A stretch of DNA of 64,000 bases from Thermobifida alba (GTDB lineage Bacteria; Actinomycetota; Actinomycetes; Streptosporangiales; Streptosporangiaceae), in assembly GCF_023208015.1 (NCBI RefSeq), contig NZ_CP051627.1:1240001-1304000 (forward strand). The letters are read 5' to 3'. Below are positions 41,301-49,350 of the stretch, one piece after another; within the stretch, counting starts at the first letter, position 1, and every line of letters starts with the position of its first letter. The position numbers and the translations under genes were made by a program. The notes below the pieces were generated by a model. It saw only the letters and a list, made by a program, of their open reading frames with translations, ran no database searches and had not been told where the DNA came from.

Positions 41301-43838
41301 GGCCGCCTCCGGCGGGGGCTCCCGCAGCCACGCGCGCAGCAGCGCCGTGACGACCGCGACGTCGGCGGAGGCGCGCTGCTGGGCCAGGAAGATCCGGAAC
41401 ACCGCGGCCTCAAGGTCGGGGGAGCGCTCCAGGTCGGTGACCCCGTAGTGGCCCAGCGCCCGGGCGAGCTTGTCCCGGAACGCCTCGGGCAGCCCGGCCC
41501 GCTCGGTGTCGAGGCTCTGCAGGTAGGTGTGGAAGTACTCGCGGGCACTGTGCACGTGGCTGCCGTCGACCTCCTCGCCGGCCGGCCGGTTGCGGCTCAG
41601 CTCGGCGAGGTCGGCGAACACGGTGAGCAGTTCCAGCTCCTCGGCCAGCGGCCGGTGGCCCTCGGCGATGGCCGCCTGGCGTGCGGCCAGGTAGTCGTCG
41701 AGCACCCGGCGTTCGTCGTGCGGGTCGACGTCGAAACCCATCAGCAGGCTGCGCAGGTCCTCCTGGCCGCGGCGGGCGCGGGCCAGGGCCGGGACCGTCT
41801 CGGGAGCGGCGGGCAGGTCCAGTTCGACGGTCCGCGTCTGCGCGGTGTCCTCGGCCTCGGCGTCGCCCAGCGGCTCCAGACGCAGCAGCGGAGCACCGGC
41901 CTCCACCTGGGAGCCCACCGACACGAGGCACTCCTTGAGCCGGGCCCGAAACGGTGCGCGCAGCACCGTCTCCATCTTCATGCTCTCCAGCACCAGCACC
42001 GGCGCCCCCGCCTCGACCTCCGCGTCGGCCGCCAGCGGCGTGGCGACGACCAGGGCGGGCGTGGGGGAACGCAGCACGCCGCCCTCGTCGCGGCTGACGC
42101 GGTGGGTGACACCGTCCACCTCGACCAGGTAGACCGGTCCGTGGGTGCCGGTGAGCAGGCGGTAGCCCACACCGTTGACGGTGATGCGCCCGGTGTGCCG
42201 GTCGAAGCGGTCGAGTTCGACGTCGGCGGTGCCGACGGTGTCGCCCGCCTCGATACCGACCCGGAACCGGTGGGCGCCCACGCGCGCCACGCGCACCCGG
42301 TAGCCGACACCGCGCAGTTTGAGGTCCAGCGGCCGGCCGCTTTCGTGCTGCACCTGCGGGCGGCCGCCGGAGGCCGTCGACAGCAGCCGCTGCCGCTCGA
42401 CGCGCTCCTCCTCCTCGTAGGCCTCGATGGCGGCGGCGGCCAGCGCGACGGCGGAGTGCCGCTGGGAGACGAGACGGCCCTCGCCGCGGACGCGGTCGAT
42501 CCAGCCGGTGTCGGCGGTGGCGTCGATCACCTCGGGCTGGTCGAGCAGGTCGAGCACGAAACTCTTGTTGGTCGCGCCGCCCTCGATGACCACGGTGGTC
42601 TGCGCCAGTGCCCGACGCAGCCGCCCCAGCGCCTCCTCGCGGTCGCGGCCGTGCGCGATGATCTTCGCGATCATCGAGTCGAAGTCGGCGGGGATGACGT
42701 CGCCCTCACTGACCCCGGTGTCCACCCGCACCCCCGGCCCAGCGGGCAGGTCCAGCCGCACGATCCGCCCCGGGGAGGGCGCGAAGTCGCGGTCGGGGTC
42801 CTCGGCGTTGAGCCGGGCCTCCACGGCGTGCCCGCGCTCCAGGGGCGGCTCGCCTTCGAGCTTGCCGCCGGAGGCCACCCACAGCTGCGCCTTGACCAGG
42901 TCGAAGCCCGTGGTGGCCTCGGTGATGGGGTGTTCGACCTGCAGGCGGGTGTTGACCTCCAGGAACGCGAACAGCTCGTCGGCGGGGCGGTAGAGGAACT
43001 CGACGGTGGCCGCGCCCCGGTAGCCGACCGCGACGGCCAGCCGTTCGGCCGACGCCTTGAGCTCGGCCGCCTGCACGGGGGTGAGCACCGGCGAGGCCGA
43101 CTCCTCGATGACCTTCTGGTTGCGGCGCTGCACCGAGCAGTCGCGGACCCCCAGCGCCCAGGCGGTGCCCTGGCCGTCGGCGATCACCTGCACCTCGACG
43201 TGCCGGGCCCCGGTGACCAGGCTTTCCAGGAACACCACGCCGCTGCCGAACGCCCGCTCGGCCTCCTGCCTGGTGCGCTCGTAGGCGTCGGCGAGTTCGG
43301 CCTCGTCGTTGATCACGCGGATGCCGCGTCCGCCGCCGCCCGCGGCCGCCTTCAGCATCAGCGGGTAGCCGATCTCGGCAGCCGCCGCCAGGGCGGCGTC
43401 CAGGGTGTCGACCGGGCCGCGGCTCCACGGCGCGACCGGTACACCGACCTGTTCGGCGATCAGCTTCGCACCGATCTTGTCGCCGAGTTGACGCATGGCC
43501 TCGGGACCGGGGCCGACGAAGGTGACGCCGATCCTCTCGCACAGTTCCGCGAACGCCGGGTCCTCGGCGACGAAGCCCCAGCCGACCCACGCGGCGTCGG
43601 CGCCGGTCTGCACCAGCGCACGCTCCAGCACCGCCAGGTCGAGGTAGGGGCGGGCGGAGGCGGGGCCGAGGTCGTAGGCGATGTCGGCTTCGCGGACGAA
43701 GGCCGCCGTGCGGTCGACATCGGTGTACAGGGCGACGGTCTCGATCCGTGTGCCGGTCTCCGCGGCGATGTCCCGTACGGCGTGGATGAGCCGCATGGCG
43801 GCCTCACCACGGTTGACGATGGCGATGCGCTTGAACAC
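38382..43838 (-). CDS. Single-chain acyl-CoA carboxylase (BC-BCCP-CT)
   Basis: An 1818-residue enzyme carrying all parts of an acyl-CoA carboxylase. Residues 1-450 are biotin carboxylase (IAIVNRGEAAMRLI; AAAGGGGRGIRV; EVNTRLQVEHPITE), the biotin lysine K621 sits in LESMKMETVL, a long alpha-helical linker follows, and about residues 1250-1818 are the carboxyltransferase (VATFAL-like core with GSSARISMESG region, GENFGIGGYDRV). This matches single-chain long-chain-type acyl-CoA carboxylases of actinobacteria and differs from the usual AccA3 plus AccD pairing. Starts at GTG with AAGG 11 nt upstream. Substrate chain length cannot be read. Confidence 0.9.
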   Translation of the reverse strand: MFKRIAIVNRGEAAMRLIHAVRDIAAETGTRIETVALYTDVDRTAAFVREADIAYDLGPASARPYLDLAVLERALVQTGADAAWVGWGFVAEDPAFAELCERIGVTFVGPGPEAMRQLGDKIGAKLIAEQVGVPVAPWSRGPVDTLDAALAAAAEIGYPLMLKAAAGGGGRGIRVINDEAELADAYERTRQEAERAFGSGVVFLESLVTGARHVEVQVIADGQGTAWALGVRDCSVQRRNQKVIEESASPVLTPVQAAELKASAERLAVAVGYRGAATVEFLYRPADELFAFLEVNTRLQVEHPITEATTGFDLVKAQLWVASGGKLEGEPPLERGHAVEARLNAEDPDRDFAPSPGRIVRLDLPAGPGVRVDTGVSEGDVIPADFDSMIAKIIAHGRDREEALGRLRRALAQTTVVIEGGATNKSFVLDLLDQPEVIDATADTGWIDRVRGEGRLVSQRHSAVALAAAAIEAYEEEERVERQRLLSTASGGRPQVQHESGRPLDLKLRGVGYRVRVARVGAHRFRVGIEAGDTVGTADVELDRFDRHTGRITVNGVGYRLLTGTHGPVYLVEVDGVTHRVSRDEGGVLRSPTPALVVATPLAADAEVEAGAPVLVLESMKMETVLRAPFRARLKECLVSVGSQVEAGAPLLRLEPLGDAEAEDTAQTRTVELDLPAAPETVPALARARRGQEDLRSLLMGFDVDPHDERRVLDDYLAARQAAIAEGHRPLAEELELLTVFADLAELSRNRPAGEEVDGSHVHSAREYFHTYLQSLDTERAGLPEAFRDKLARALGHYGVTDLERSPDLEAAVFRIFLAQQRASADVAVVTALLRAWLREPPPEAALREPVGLALERLVAATQVRFPAVADLARGVVFAWFGQPLLRRNRARVYADVRRHLRHLDAHPDSPDRAERIAEMVRSTEPLVRLLGQRLVRHDRDNSVMLEVLTRRYYGNRALTGVRTHRVEGCVFVVADRADSCVVSTAVRFEELDGALRGLVGLAGGSDAVEADLYLAWPGQPQDFDAMAAALHEAVNAHPLPEQVRRITATVAGRDGAVMHHHFTFRPSGTGMAEDRLIRGLHPHIAQRMQLDRLHKFDLTRLPSSDEEVYLFRCVARDNPSDERLVAFAQVRDLTELRDHDGRLVALPTAEDTLAACLDSIRRVQALRPSKKRFATNRITLYVWPPSELTRAELETLAQRVLPTATGAGLEEILFLARQRDPATGELSRVAVRISFDAAGGVELTVGEPPTDPVEPVDDYRQKVLRASSRNTVYPYELTGLLGDFVEYDLDEDHALVPVDRPKGRNTAGIVAGVVTTPTPLHPQGITRVVLLGDPTKSLGALAEPECRRVIAALDLAERMRVPLEWYALSSGARISMESGTENMDWVAAALKRIVEFTQDGGEINIVVAGINVGAQPYWNAEATMLMHTKGILVMTPDSAMVLTGKQSLDFSGGVSAEDNFGIGGYDRVMGPNGQAQYWAPNLVAARDVLMAHYAHTYVVPGEERPRRAETTDPVDRDICDFPHTVEGSDFTTVGEIFSAEANPDRKKPFDIRTVMRAVSDQDHPVLERWAGMADADTAVVQDAHLGGIPVCLLGIESRAVPRRGFPPTDGPDTYTAGTLFPQSSKKAARAINAASGNRPLVVLANLSGFDGSPESMRKLQLEYGAEIGRAIVNFRGPIVFCVISRYHGGAFVVFSKALNPNMTVLAVEGSFASVLGGAPAAAVVFSGEVNARVAADERVRELQARVAAASGTDRAALTAELEELRSAVRAEKLGEVAAEFDRVHDIRRAVEVGSVDAVIRASELRPRIIEAIEARLR

Positions 43839-43988
43839 CCGACCGAGCCCTTCTGTAGATCAGTGGAACAACGGTGTACGTGCCGCGGCACACCGACCGC
43901 GGCAGTGTTCCACCTTTCCGTATACAGGGTGGCGGTGCCATGTCGTGGACAGCCCACGCTACCCGCCCCCATTTTGTGGGAAACAACT

Positions 43989-44022
43989 AAAAAACCCGCC
44001 GCGGCGGACGGCGCGCGGCGGG
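43989..44022 (-). terminator. Intrinsic terminator of the lipoprotein gene
   Basis: On the minus strand a stem CCCGCCGCG/CGCGGCGGG (9 bp) is followed by a run of six T residues and TAGTTG. It is the most classical rho-independent terminator in the window and faces the lipoprotein gene at 44046-44528. Confidence 0.85.
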
Positions 44023-44045
44023 CTCGGCCGCAGGACACGGGGGTT

Positions 44046-44528
44046 TTAGAGCGGGTGGACGCCGTCCACCAGCCAGGCCCCGCCGACGTTGGCGACGGTG
44101 AGGCTGGGGGAGGCGTCCCCGGCCTCGCCGGTGTAGGTCAGGTGCACGGTGGCGGTCTCGCCGTCCTCGGCCATCTCCACCCGGTCCACCTGGGCGGTGG
44201 TGTCGGGGGAGGCGAGGGTCTCACCGAAGGCCACGGCGCAGTCGGCGCCGTCCTCGGCGGTGCCGACCAGTTCCTGGCGGGCCTGCTCGGTCAGGGTGAA
44301 GCAGCCGACCTGGCCGTCCCCGGTGCGCACCGCCTCGATGTAGGTCTGCGCGGCCGAACGCGCCCCCTCCTCGGCCTCCCCCTCCAGCACGGGGTCCTCC
44401 AGGGGGTTGACCGAGGCGGTGGGACTGGTCTGCGCCGCCTCGGGCTCCTCGGGGGCCTGGTCCGAGCCGCATCCGGTGGCGAGGGCGAGCGCGGCCAGGC
44501 ACCCGGCCGCGAAAGTGAGATGTCGCAT
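44046..44528 (-). CDS. Small lipoprotein of unknown function
   Basis: A 160-residue exported protein with a signal peptide ending in the lipobox LALATGC (about residues 14-20), an acidic low-complexity linker, then a beta-rich domain with TYIEAVRTGDGQVGCFTLTE and a final VGGAWLVDGV. This pattern resembles NTF2-like/DUF4878 lipoproteins. Cysteines in VGCFTL and ADCAVAF could form a disulfide. It sits alone, with a perfect intrinsic terminator downstream. Confidence 0.78.
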   Translation of the reverse strand: MRHLTFAAGCLAALALATGCGSDQAPEEPEAAQTSPTASVNPLEDPVLEGEAEEGARSAAQTYIEAVRTGDGQVGCFTLTEQARQELVGTAEDGADCAVAFGETLASPDTTAQVDRVEMAEDGETATVHLTYTGEAGDASPSLTVANVGGAWLVDGVHPL

Positions 44529-44751
44529 GGCGACCGTCCTTCGTCGTGTGGGGATTGCCCCGGGGCCGTCCCGGGGTGTCCACTTCCTATCGCACCACGC
44601 CACCGGCCGAAACCCCGGGGTGACGGAAAGCGGCCGTCGGGGCAACGGCCGCGCCGGCGCCCGGGCCGCACAGACGACGGCACCGCCCGCGAAGCCGTCG
44701 GCACCGGCCGGGCTCCTCCGCGGCACGGTCACGGCGACTCCGCACAGCCTC

Positions 44752-44784
44752 TAGGGTGACGGTTCGGGCGGTACCGCCCGAACC
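44752..44784 (+). promoter_or_regulatory. Promoter with palindrome at the start site
   Basis: A -10 box TAGGGT at 44752-44757 predicts transcription starting near 44764. The perfect 24-bp palindrome GGTTCGGGCGG-TA-CCGCCCGAACC (44761-44784) lies over that start. It may be an operator or a 5'-UTR hairpin for the membrane-protein gene at 44802. Confidence 0.45.
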
Positions 44785-44801
44785 CAGCGGCCGGAGGACC
44801 C

Positions 44802-45239
44802 ATGTCACCCAAGAAGAGGAAGACCCGCCGACCCCGACCCGCACGGCGCACCGAGCCCGTCTCCGGGGTGAAGGTCAGCCGTACGCCCGTGGTGGTGGAG
44901 GAGCCGCCGCCGCGCTGGCCGATGCTGGTGTGGGGCACGCTGGTGGTGGTGTGGGTACTGGGGACGCTGGCGGCCTTCATGCGGGTGCTGGCCTCGGCCG
45001 GGGTGATGCCCGAGGACGTCACCGACGAGGTACGCAGCCACGGCGCCTGGGCGCTGCTGTGGATGCTGGTGTTCGCGCTGGGCACGCCGCTGGTGGGCGT
45101 GGTGTGGGCGGCACTGCTGCGCCGCCGGGTCGCCGCGGCCCTGTTCGGCTGCGCGCTGCTGGGCTCGGCCGCCGTCCTGTGGCTGTTCGCCCCGCCCGCC
45201 GAGGTGTGGGCGGCGCTGCGCGTGGGCCTGGCACTGTGA
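44802..45239 (+). CDS. Hypothetical membrane protein with basic N-terminus
   Basis: A 145-residue protein with a positively charged first 20 residues (KKRKTRRPRPARR) and three predicted helices: about 43-65, 80-108 and 110-130. No family recognised. GGAGGACC before the ATG. It is the only gene downstream of the palindromic promoter at 44752-44784. Confidence 0.65.
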   Translation: MSPKKRKTRRPRPARRTEPVSGVKVSRTPVVVEEPPPRWPMLVWGTLVVVWVLGTLAAFMRVLASAGVMPEDVTDEVRSHGAWALLWMLVFALGTPLVGVVWAALLRRRVAAALFGCALLGSAAVLWLFAPPAEVWAALRVGLAL

Positions 45240-45443
45240 GGGTCGGTGGCGGGCCGCACCGCCGGTGGTCCCTGCGTCACCGGGGCGGCTCACCGGATGT
45301 CACCGGATCTTGAGCCAAGATGGAGAGCAGGAACAACGGGATGCGGACCGGTGCGCCGCGGTCCGTGGAAGCCGCCCGTCGCGCATCCCACCGCACGCGG
45401 GTGGCTGGTGCCACCGTGATCCGATTGGGGCTGTGAGCGTACC

Positions 45444-47081
45444 GTGCCCGAAATGTGGAAAAATGCCCAGGTGATCGATGCTTTTCGTGCCGCCTTCCAG
45501 GAGTTGATCGACGCCTCCCTCCTGGGCGACCCGCAGCGTTTCGGCCCTGCGGTGGGCCGGGTCTACGAGCTCGCCTCCCACGTTCCGGTCTCCGAACGGG
45601 AGATCGCCCTGGAGGCGCTGGGGCCGATCTTCTCCGGACACCACGCCGGTCCGGGAATCGAGGCCGACCTGACCGTCGTCGCCGGCGCCCTGGTGGAGAT
45701 GGGCACCCAGCCGGGCACCACCGGCATCGAGGTGCTGCGCCTGCTGCGTGAGACCGGCCGGGCCGCGGGCATGTTCCTGCACGCCTGGGACAAGGTCGGC
45801 GACGGCCCACCCCCCGACCCCGACCAGGTCACCGCCGCCGACGAGACCAGGGTCGCCACGGTCCTGGGCGACTCCGCGCCGGTGGCGACCCTGTGCTGGT
45901 GGACCGCGCGCCGCTACGGCCTGTCCGCCAAGACCATGCTGAGTTCGGCGCAGGTGCGCGCGACCGTGCGCGAGGACACCGAGATGCACGGCGACCTGCT
46001 GGCCATCGCCGCCCAACTCTCCGCGCACCTGGCCGAGTTCGGCGAGGTGGCCGCCCTGCTGCGGATGGACGAGGTCTCCTCGGCCCTGGTGCTGGACCGC
46101 TCCTCCCGCCGCGGGTTCCGGGTGCGTTTCGAGGGTATCGCCGACAACTTCCAACTGCACACCCTGCTGGCCGACGCCCTGATCGGCGAAGAGGGGCAGG
46201 GCCTGGCCGGGCAGCGCCCCGACCCGCGGTGGGTGGCGGCCTTCCGCAACTCCGACCCCGACCCGCAGGCCAAGATCGTCCACGGCTGGTGGAACCTGGT
46301 GGGCGCGGACGGCACCTGGGTGTGGAACGAGGGGGTGCCCTCCGACATCCCGCTGCTGCAGGGGGAGCGCGTCCTGATCCTGGAGGAGCAGACCTACCCG
46401 CGCTCCTGGAACGCCGGACGCATCTACCCGCTGGTCGAGGGATCCCTGTGGGTGGTGGAGGAGCTGCCGGCCGAGCAGGCCGAGTACTGGTGGTCCCTGG
46501 TGGAGCCCGAGGACGCCGCGCCCGCCCTGCCCGCCGCGGACACCGCGGACGACAGCGGCGAGCCGTCGGCGGCCGCATCGTGGTGGGAGGAGCCCTCCGC
46601 GCCGGCCCCGGACCAGCCCGAGGCCCCACCGGCTCCCACAGCGCAGGAACCGGCCCAGTGGTGGGAGGAGTCCGAGGCGCACACCCGGACCCCGCAGCCG
46701 CACGGCGGCGACACCGCGGAAGCGGCGGGCGAAGCCCCGGCCCCCTGGTGGGAGGAGCCCGCCGGATCCGCGCCCGAGCCGGTTCCCGCGGCGCCGGACG
46801 AGGCGGCCCCCGCCACCGCCGAGCCCGAGCCGGCGGTCGGCGACGCCGAGGCACCGGGGGCACCCGAGCCGCCCGCGGCAGCGGAACCGCTGTCCAGGAC
46901 CGAGGTGATTCCCGTCCTCACCGAGGAGATGCTGGCCGCCTACGACGAGGCCCGCCGCGACGGCACCCCCGAGGACGAGGAGGAAGCCGAGCCCCGACGC
47001 GACGCCCCCGGCTCCACCCTGCTGCCGCCGCTGCCCCCGGGAGTGTCCGACAGCTCCGGCTGGGGGCCCAGCTGGCGGTGA
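45444..47081 (+). CDS. Hypothetical protein with WWEE repeats
   Basis: A 545-residue protein of two parts. Residues 1-365 form a mostly alpha/beta domain of unknown kind, with WDKVGDG and VHGWWNLVGADGTWVWNEG. From about residue 370 a Pro/Ala/Glu-rich low-complexity tail carries three WWEE repeats at 380, 406 and 435, spaced 26 and 29 residues, then ends with LLPPLPPGVSDSSGWGPSWR. No signal peptide; likely cytoplasmic. Such Trp-acidic linear motifs often dock partner proteins. GTG 45444; ATG 45453 possible. Strong hairpin after it. Confidence 0.75.
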   Translation: MPEMWKNAQVIDAFRAAFQELIDASLLGDPQRFGPAVGRVYELASHVPVSEREIALEALGPIFSGHHAGPGIEADLTVVAGALVEMGTQPGTTGIEVLRLLRETGRAAGMFLHAWDKVGDGPPPDPDQVTAADETRVATVLGDSAPVATLCWWTARRYGLSAKTMLSSAQVRATVREDTEMHGDLLAIAAQLSAHLAEFGEVAALLRMDEVSSALVLDRSSRRGFRVRFEGIADNFQLHTLLADALIGEEGQGLAGQRPDPRWVAAFRNSDPDPQAKIVHGWWNLVGADGTWVWNEGVPSDIPLLQGERVLILEEQTYPRSWNAGRIYPLVEGSLWVVEELPAEQAEYWWSLVEPEDAAPALPAADTADDSGEPSAAASWWEEPSAPAPDQPEAPPAPTAQEPAQWWEESEAHTRTPQPHGGDTAEAAGEAPAPWWEEPAGSAPEPVPAAPDEAAPATAEPEPAVGDAEAPGAPEPPAAAEPLSRTEVIPVLTEEMLAAYDEARRDGTPEDEEEAEPRRDAPGSTLLPPLPPGVSDSSGWGPSWR

Positions 47082-47086
47082 TGCGC

Positions 47087-47135
47087 CACCGGTTCGTTTC
47101 TCACCCCGGTTTCCGGGGTGGGAAACGAACCGGTG
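47087..47135 (+). terminator. Long hairpin after the WWEE gene
   Basis: CACCGGTTCGTTTC-T-CACCCCGG pairs with its complement across a 3-nt TTT loop: 22 perfect pairs and one G-T, 5 nt after the stop. It probably terminates the transcript and, by symmetry, the convergent gene at 47167. Confidence 0.75.
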
Positions 47136-47166
47136 CGTGACGGGAGAACCGTCGAAACCCCCAGCC

Positions 47167-47679
47167 CTAATCCTCTTCGTCCTCCTCCATCAGCTCCGAA
47201 AAACTGCTCTCGCCTTCGGAGTCGAGGGCGTGCGCCCCGCGGGGACGGTAACTGCGCCACCGGGAGGGGAAGAACAGCGGAACGAGCAGCGCCAGCGCCA
47301 ACGGCAACAGCAGTCCCGTCTCCATCAGGACGAGCGTCCCCTCCCAGCCGGGAATCCGGACGCTGCCCAGCACCGGAAGGCCCACCGTGTCGGGAACACG
47401 GTCGGCCCACGCAGGACGCAGCAGGTGGACAACGGTCAGCCCCGCCAGGAGCAGGCCCGCCATGCCGGGAATCAGCGGAGTCAGTTTGGGCGGCACCAGG
47501 ATCAGCGCGACCAGCAGCGCGAGTGCGGCCAGCACGGCGAGCGTGAGGAGTTCGCCCGCGCCGAGAAAACCGCGGCTGGACTCGGACAGGGCGGCGGCCC
47601 GCGGTGCGACCCACCCGCTCGCCAACAGGAGGGCGGGACCCAGCAGCAGCCCGAAGACAAAACCAAAGAAATGTCGCAC
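47167..47679 (-). CDS. Hypothetical four-helix membrane protein
   Basis: A 170-residue protein with hydrophobic segments about 5-28, 45-65, 72-88 and 115-138 and an acidic cytoplasmic tail (ELMEEDEED). No known family. ATG at 47679; no ribosome site obvious upstream. Convergent with the WWEE gene. Confidence 0.7.
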   Translation of the reverse strand: MRHFFGFVFGLLLGPALLLASGWVAPRAAALSESSRGFLGAGELLTLAVLAALALLVALILVPPKLTPLIPGMAGLLLAGLTVVHLLRPAWADRVPDTVGLPVLGSVRIPGWEGTLVLMETGLLLPLALALLVPLFFPSRWRSYRPRGAHALDSEGESSFSELMEEDEED

Positions 47680-47865
47680 GGGGGATGACTCCTCTCAAAA
47701 ATCACGAGCACCCTACCGACAAATCACCCCCGGTGGACCGTCCGAGCACGCCGTGATTTCCGCGTGATACCCACTTCTTCGGCAATGCCCGGGTTTTTCC
47801 GCCATGTCGACCGGCCCGTGACCGACGCCGCGTCCCCGCCACGTACGACGCCCTAGGCTGGAATC

Positions 47866-48279
47866 ATGGACGTTCCGCACGCCGCCGAGTCCGGCAACGT
47901 CGACCCCGACGTCGTCGAACTGGCCACCAAGATCTTCGCCATGGCCCGCGCCGGCGACACCGCCTCCCTGGACGCCTACCTGAGCGCAGGCGTGCCCGCC
48001 AACCTCACCAACGACAGCGGCGACACCCTGGTCATGCTGGCCGCCTACCACGGCCACGCCGAGACCGTGGCCTGCCTGTGCCGCCACGGCGCCGACGTCA
48101 ACCGCCTCAACGACCGGGGCCAGTCACCCCTGGCGGGAGCGGTGTTCAAGGGCGAGGACGCCGTCGTGCGGACCCTGCTCGACCACGGCGCCGACCCCGA
48201 CCTGGGCCGGCCCTCGGCCACCGAGGCCGCCCGCCTGTTCGCCAAGGAGCACTACCTCGAACTGTTCGAACGCGAATGA
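47866..48279 (+). CDS. Ankyrin-repeat protein
   Basis: A 137-residue protein with three ankyrin repeats: AGDTASLDAYLSAGVPANLT, SGDTLVMLAAYHGHAETVAC, then RGQSPLAGAVFKGEDAVVRT. Cytoplasmic scaffold; partner unknown. TAGGCT at 47854-47859 lies 6 nt before the ATG, so the mRNA is probably leaderless. The stop overlaps the kinase ATG (ATGA), so both proteins are made from one message. Confidence 0.87.
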   Translation: MDVPHAAESGNVDPDVVELATKIFAMARAGDTASLDAYLSAGVPANLTNDSGDTLVMLAAYHGHAETVACLCRHGADVNRLNDRGQSPLAGAVFKGEDAVVRTLLDHGADPDLGRPSATEAARLFAKEHYLELFERE

Positions 48280-49019
48280 GCCACCACCCCCCGTTCCTCA
48301 GCGGTCCCCCCACCGGCCCCGTCCCCGTCCCACCGCCGCTCCCCGTCCACGCCGACGGGCACGCCGCCCACCCGGTGTGGCGCAACGAACTGGGCGGGCT
48401 CACCTTCCGCATCGACCACCCCGACAGGCCCCGCTTCGCCAAGTGGGCGCCCGCCGGCAGCGGACTGGACCTGGCCGCCGAAGCCCGACGGCTGGCCTGG
48501 GCCGCGGCCTTCACCCCCGTGCCCCGGGTCCTGGACCACGGCGCCGACGCCACCGGCACGTGGCTGCTGACCGCCGCCCTGGACGGCACCAGCGCCGTCG
48601 CCCCCCGCTGGAGAGCCGAACCGGCCGTCGCCGTGCGCGCCATCGGCGAGGGCCTGCGCGCCCTGCACGAGGCGCTGCCCGTCTCCGAGTGCCCCTTCGA
48701 CTGGACCGTGCCCCGGCGCCTGGCGCGGGCCCGCGCCCGCACCCTGCTCGACCAGGCCCCGCCCGTCGACCGGCCCGTGGTCTGCCACGGCGACCCGTGC
48801 GCCCCCACCACCCTCATCGGCGACGACGGCCGCTGGAGCGGCCACGTCGACCTGGGCGCCCTCGGCGTCGCCGACCGGTGGGCCGACCTCGCCGTGGCCG
48901 CCTGGAGCACCGAGTGGAACTACGGCCCAGGCTGGCAGGAAGCACTCATCGACGCCTACGGCCTCACCCCCGACCCCGAGCGCCTCGCCTACTACCGCGC
49001 CCTGTGGGACGCCACCTGA
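48276..49019 (+). CDS. APH-like phosphotransferase (catalytic Asn replaced)
   Basis: A 247-residue protein of the aminoglycoside phosphotransferase superfamily. RPVVCHGDPCAPTTLIGDDG gives the catalytic loop (H171, D173), HVDLGALGVADRWADLAVA the DxD-type metal loop (D192). The Mg-binding asparagine expected at residue 178 (HGDPCxPN) is threonine. The N-terminal lobe (FRIDHPDRPRFAKWAP) is short, with a plausible lysine K in FAKW. It could still be a kinase or a binding protein. Coupled to the ankyrin gene. Confidence 0.8.
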   Translation: MSHHPPFLSGPPTGPVPVPPPLPVHADGHAAHPVWRNELGGLTFRIDHPDRPRFAKWAPAGSGLDLAAEARRLAWAAAFTPVPRVLDHGADATGTWLLTAALDGTSAVAPRWRAEPAVAVRAIGEGLRALHEALPVSECPFDWTVPRRLARARARTLLDQAPPVDRPVVCHGDPCAPTTLIGDDGRWSGHVDLGALGVADRWADLAVAAWSTEWNYGPGWQEALIDAYGLTPDPERLAYYRALWDAT

Positions 49020-49350
49020 GACCCGCCCGACCGTGCCAGCCAGGACACGCCCCGGGGCGTCCGGACCCGGCGGACGCGCCCAACAACTGCTCTGCCCCCG
49101 GCGAATCCGACACCGTGCGCGGCATGGCACAGCCACGGCGGCGCGGGGAAACCGCACCCCCGGAGGACGCGGCCGCCTCCCGCCCCGCACCACTGCACCC
49201 CCGGCATCCCCCACCACCCCGCGGACACCGCCTCGCGGAGAGTCCCGCCGCCCGGCTGCCCCGCCCCGCGACAGACCAGCCGGGGTGAGGGGAGAGACCG
49301 CCGCGCGGCGGGCAGGATGGTTCACACACCCTGTCCCAGGAAGAGCCCCA
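49020..49350. other. Intergenic stretch, no gene recognised
   Basis: Frames open on both strands look random; CAGGATGG near 49313-49320 may belong to the promoter of the next gene, whose AGGAAG site precedes the GTG. Confidence 0.35.

Noticed and set aside
37743-44759. Open frame of 2338 codons on the plus strand
   Set aside because: It is the antisense shadow of the carboxylase gene, running through it without stops because of GC-rich third positions. The protein has no recognisable domain.
45290-45309. Direct repeat TCACCGGAT at 10-bp period
   Set aside because: Only two units and no obvious promoter; likely chance in GC-rich sequence.
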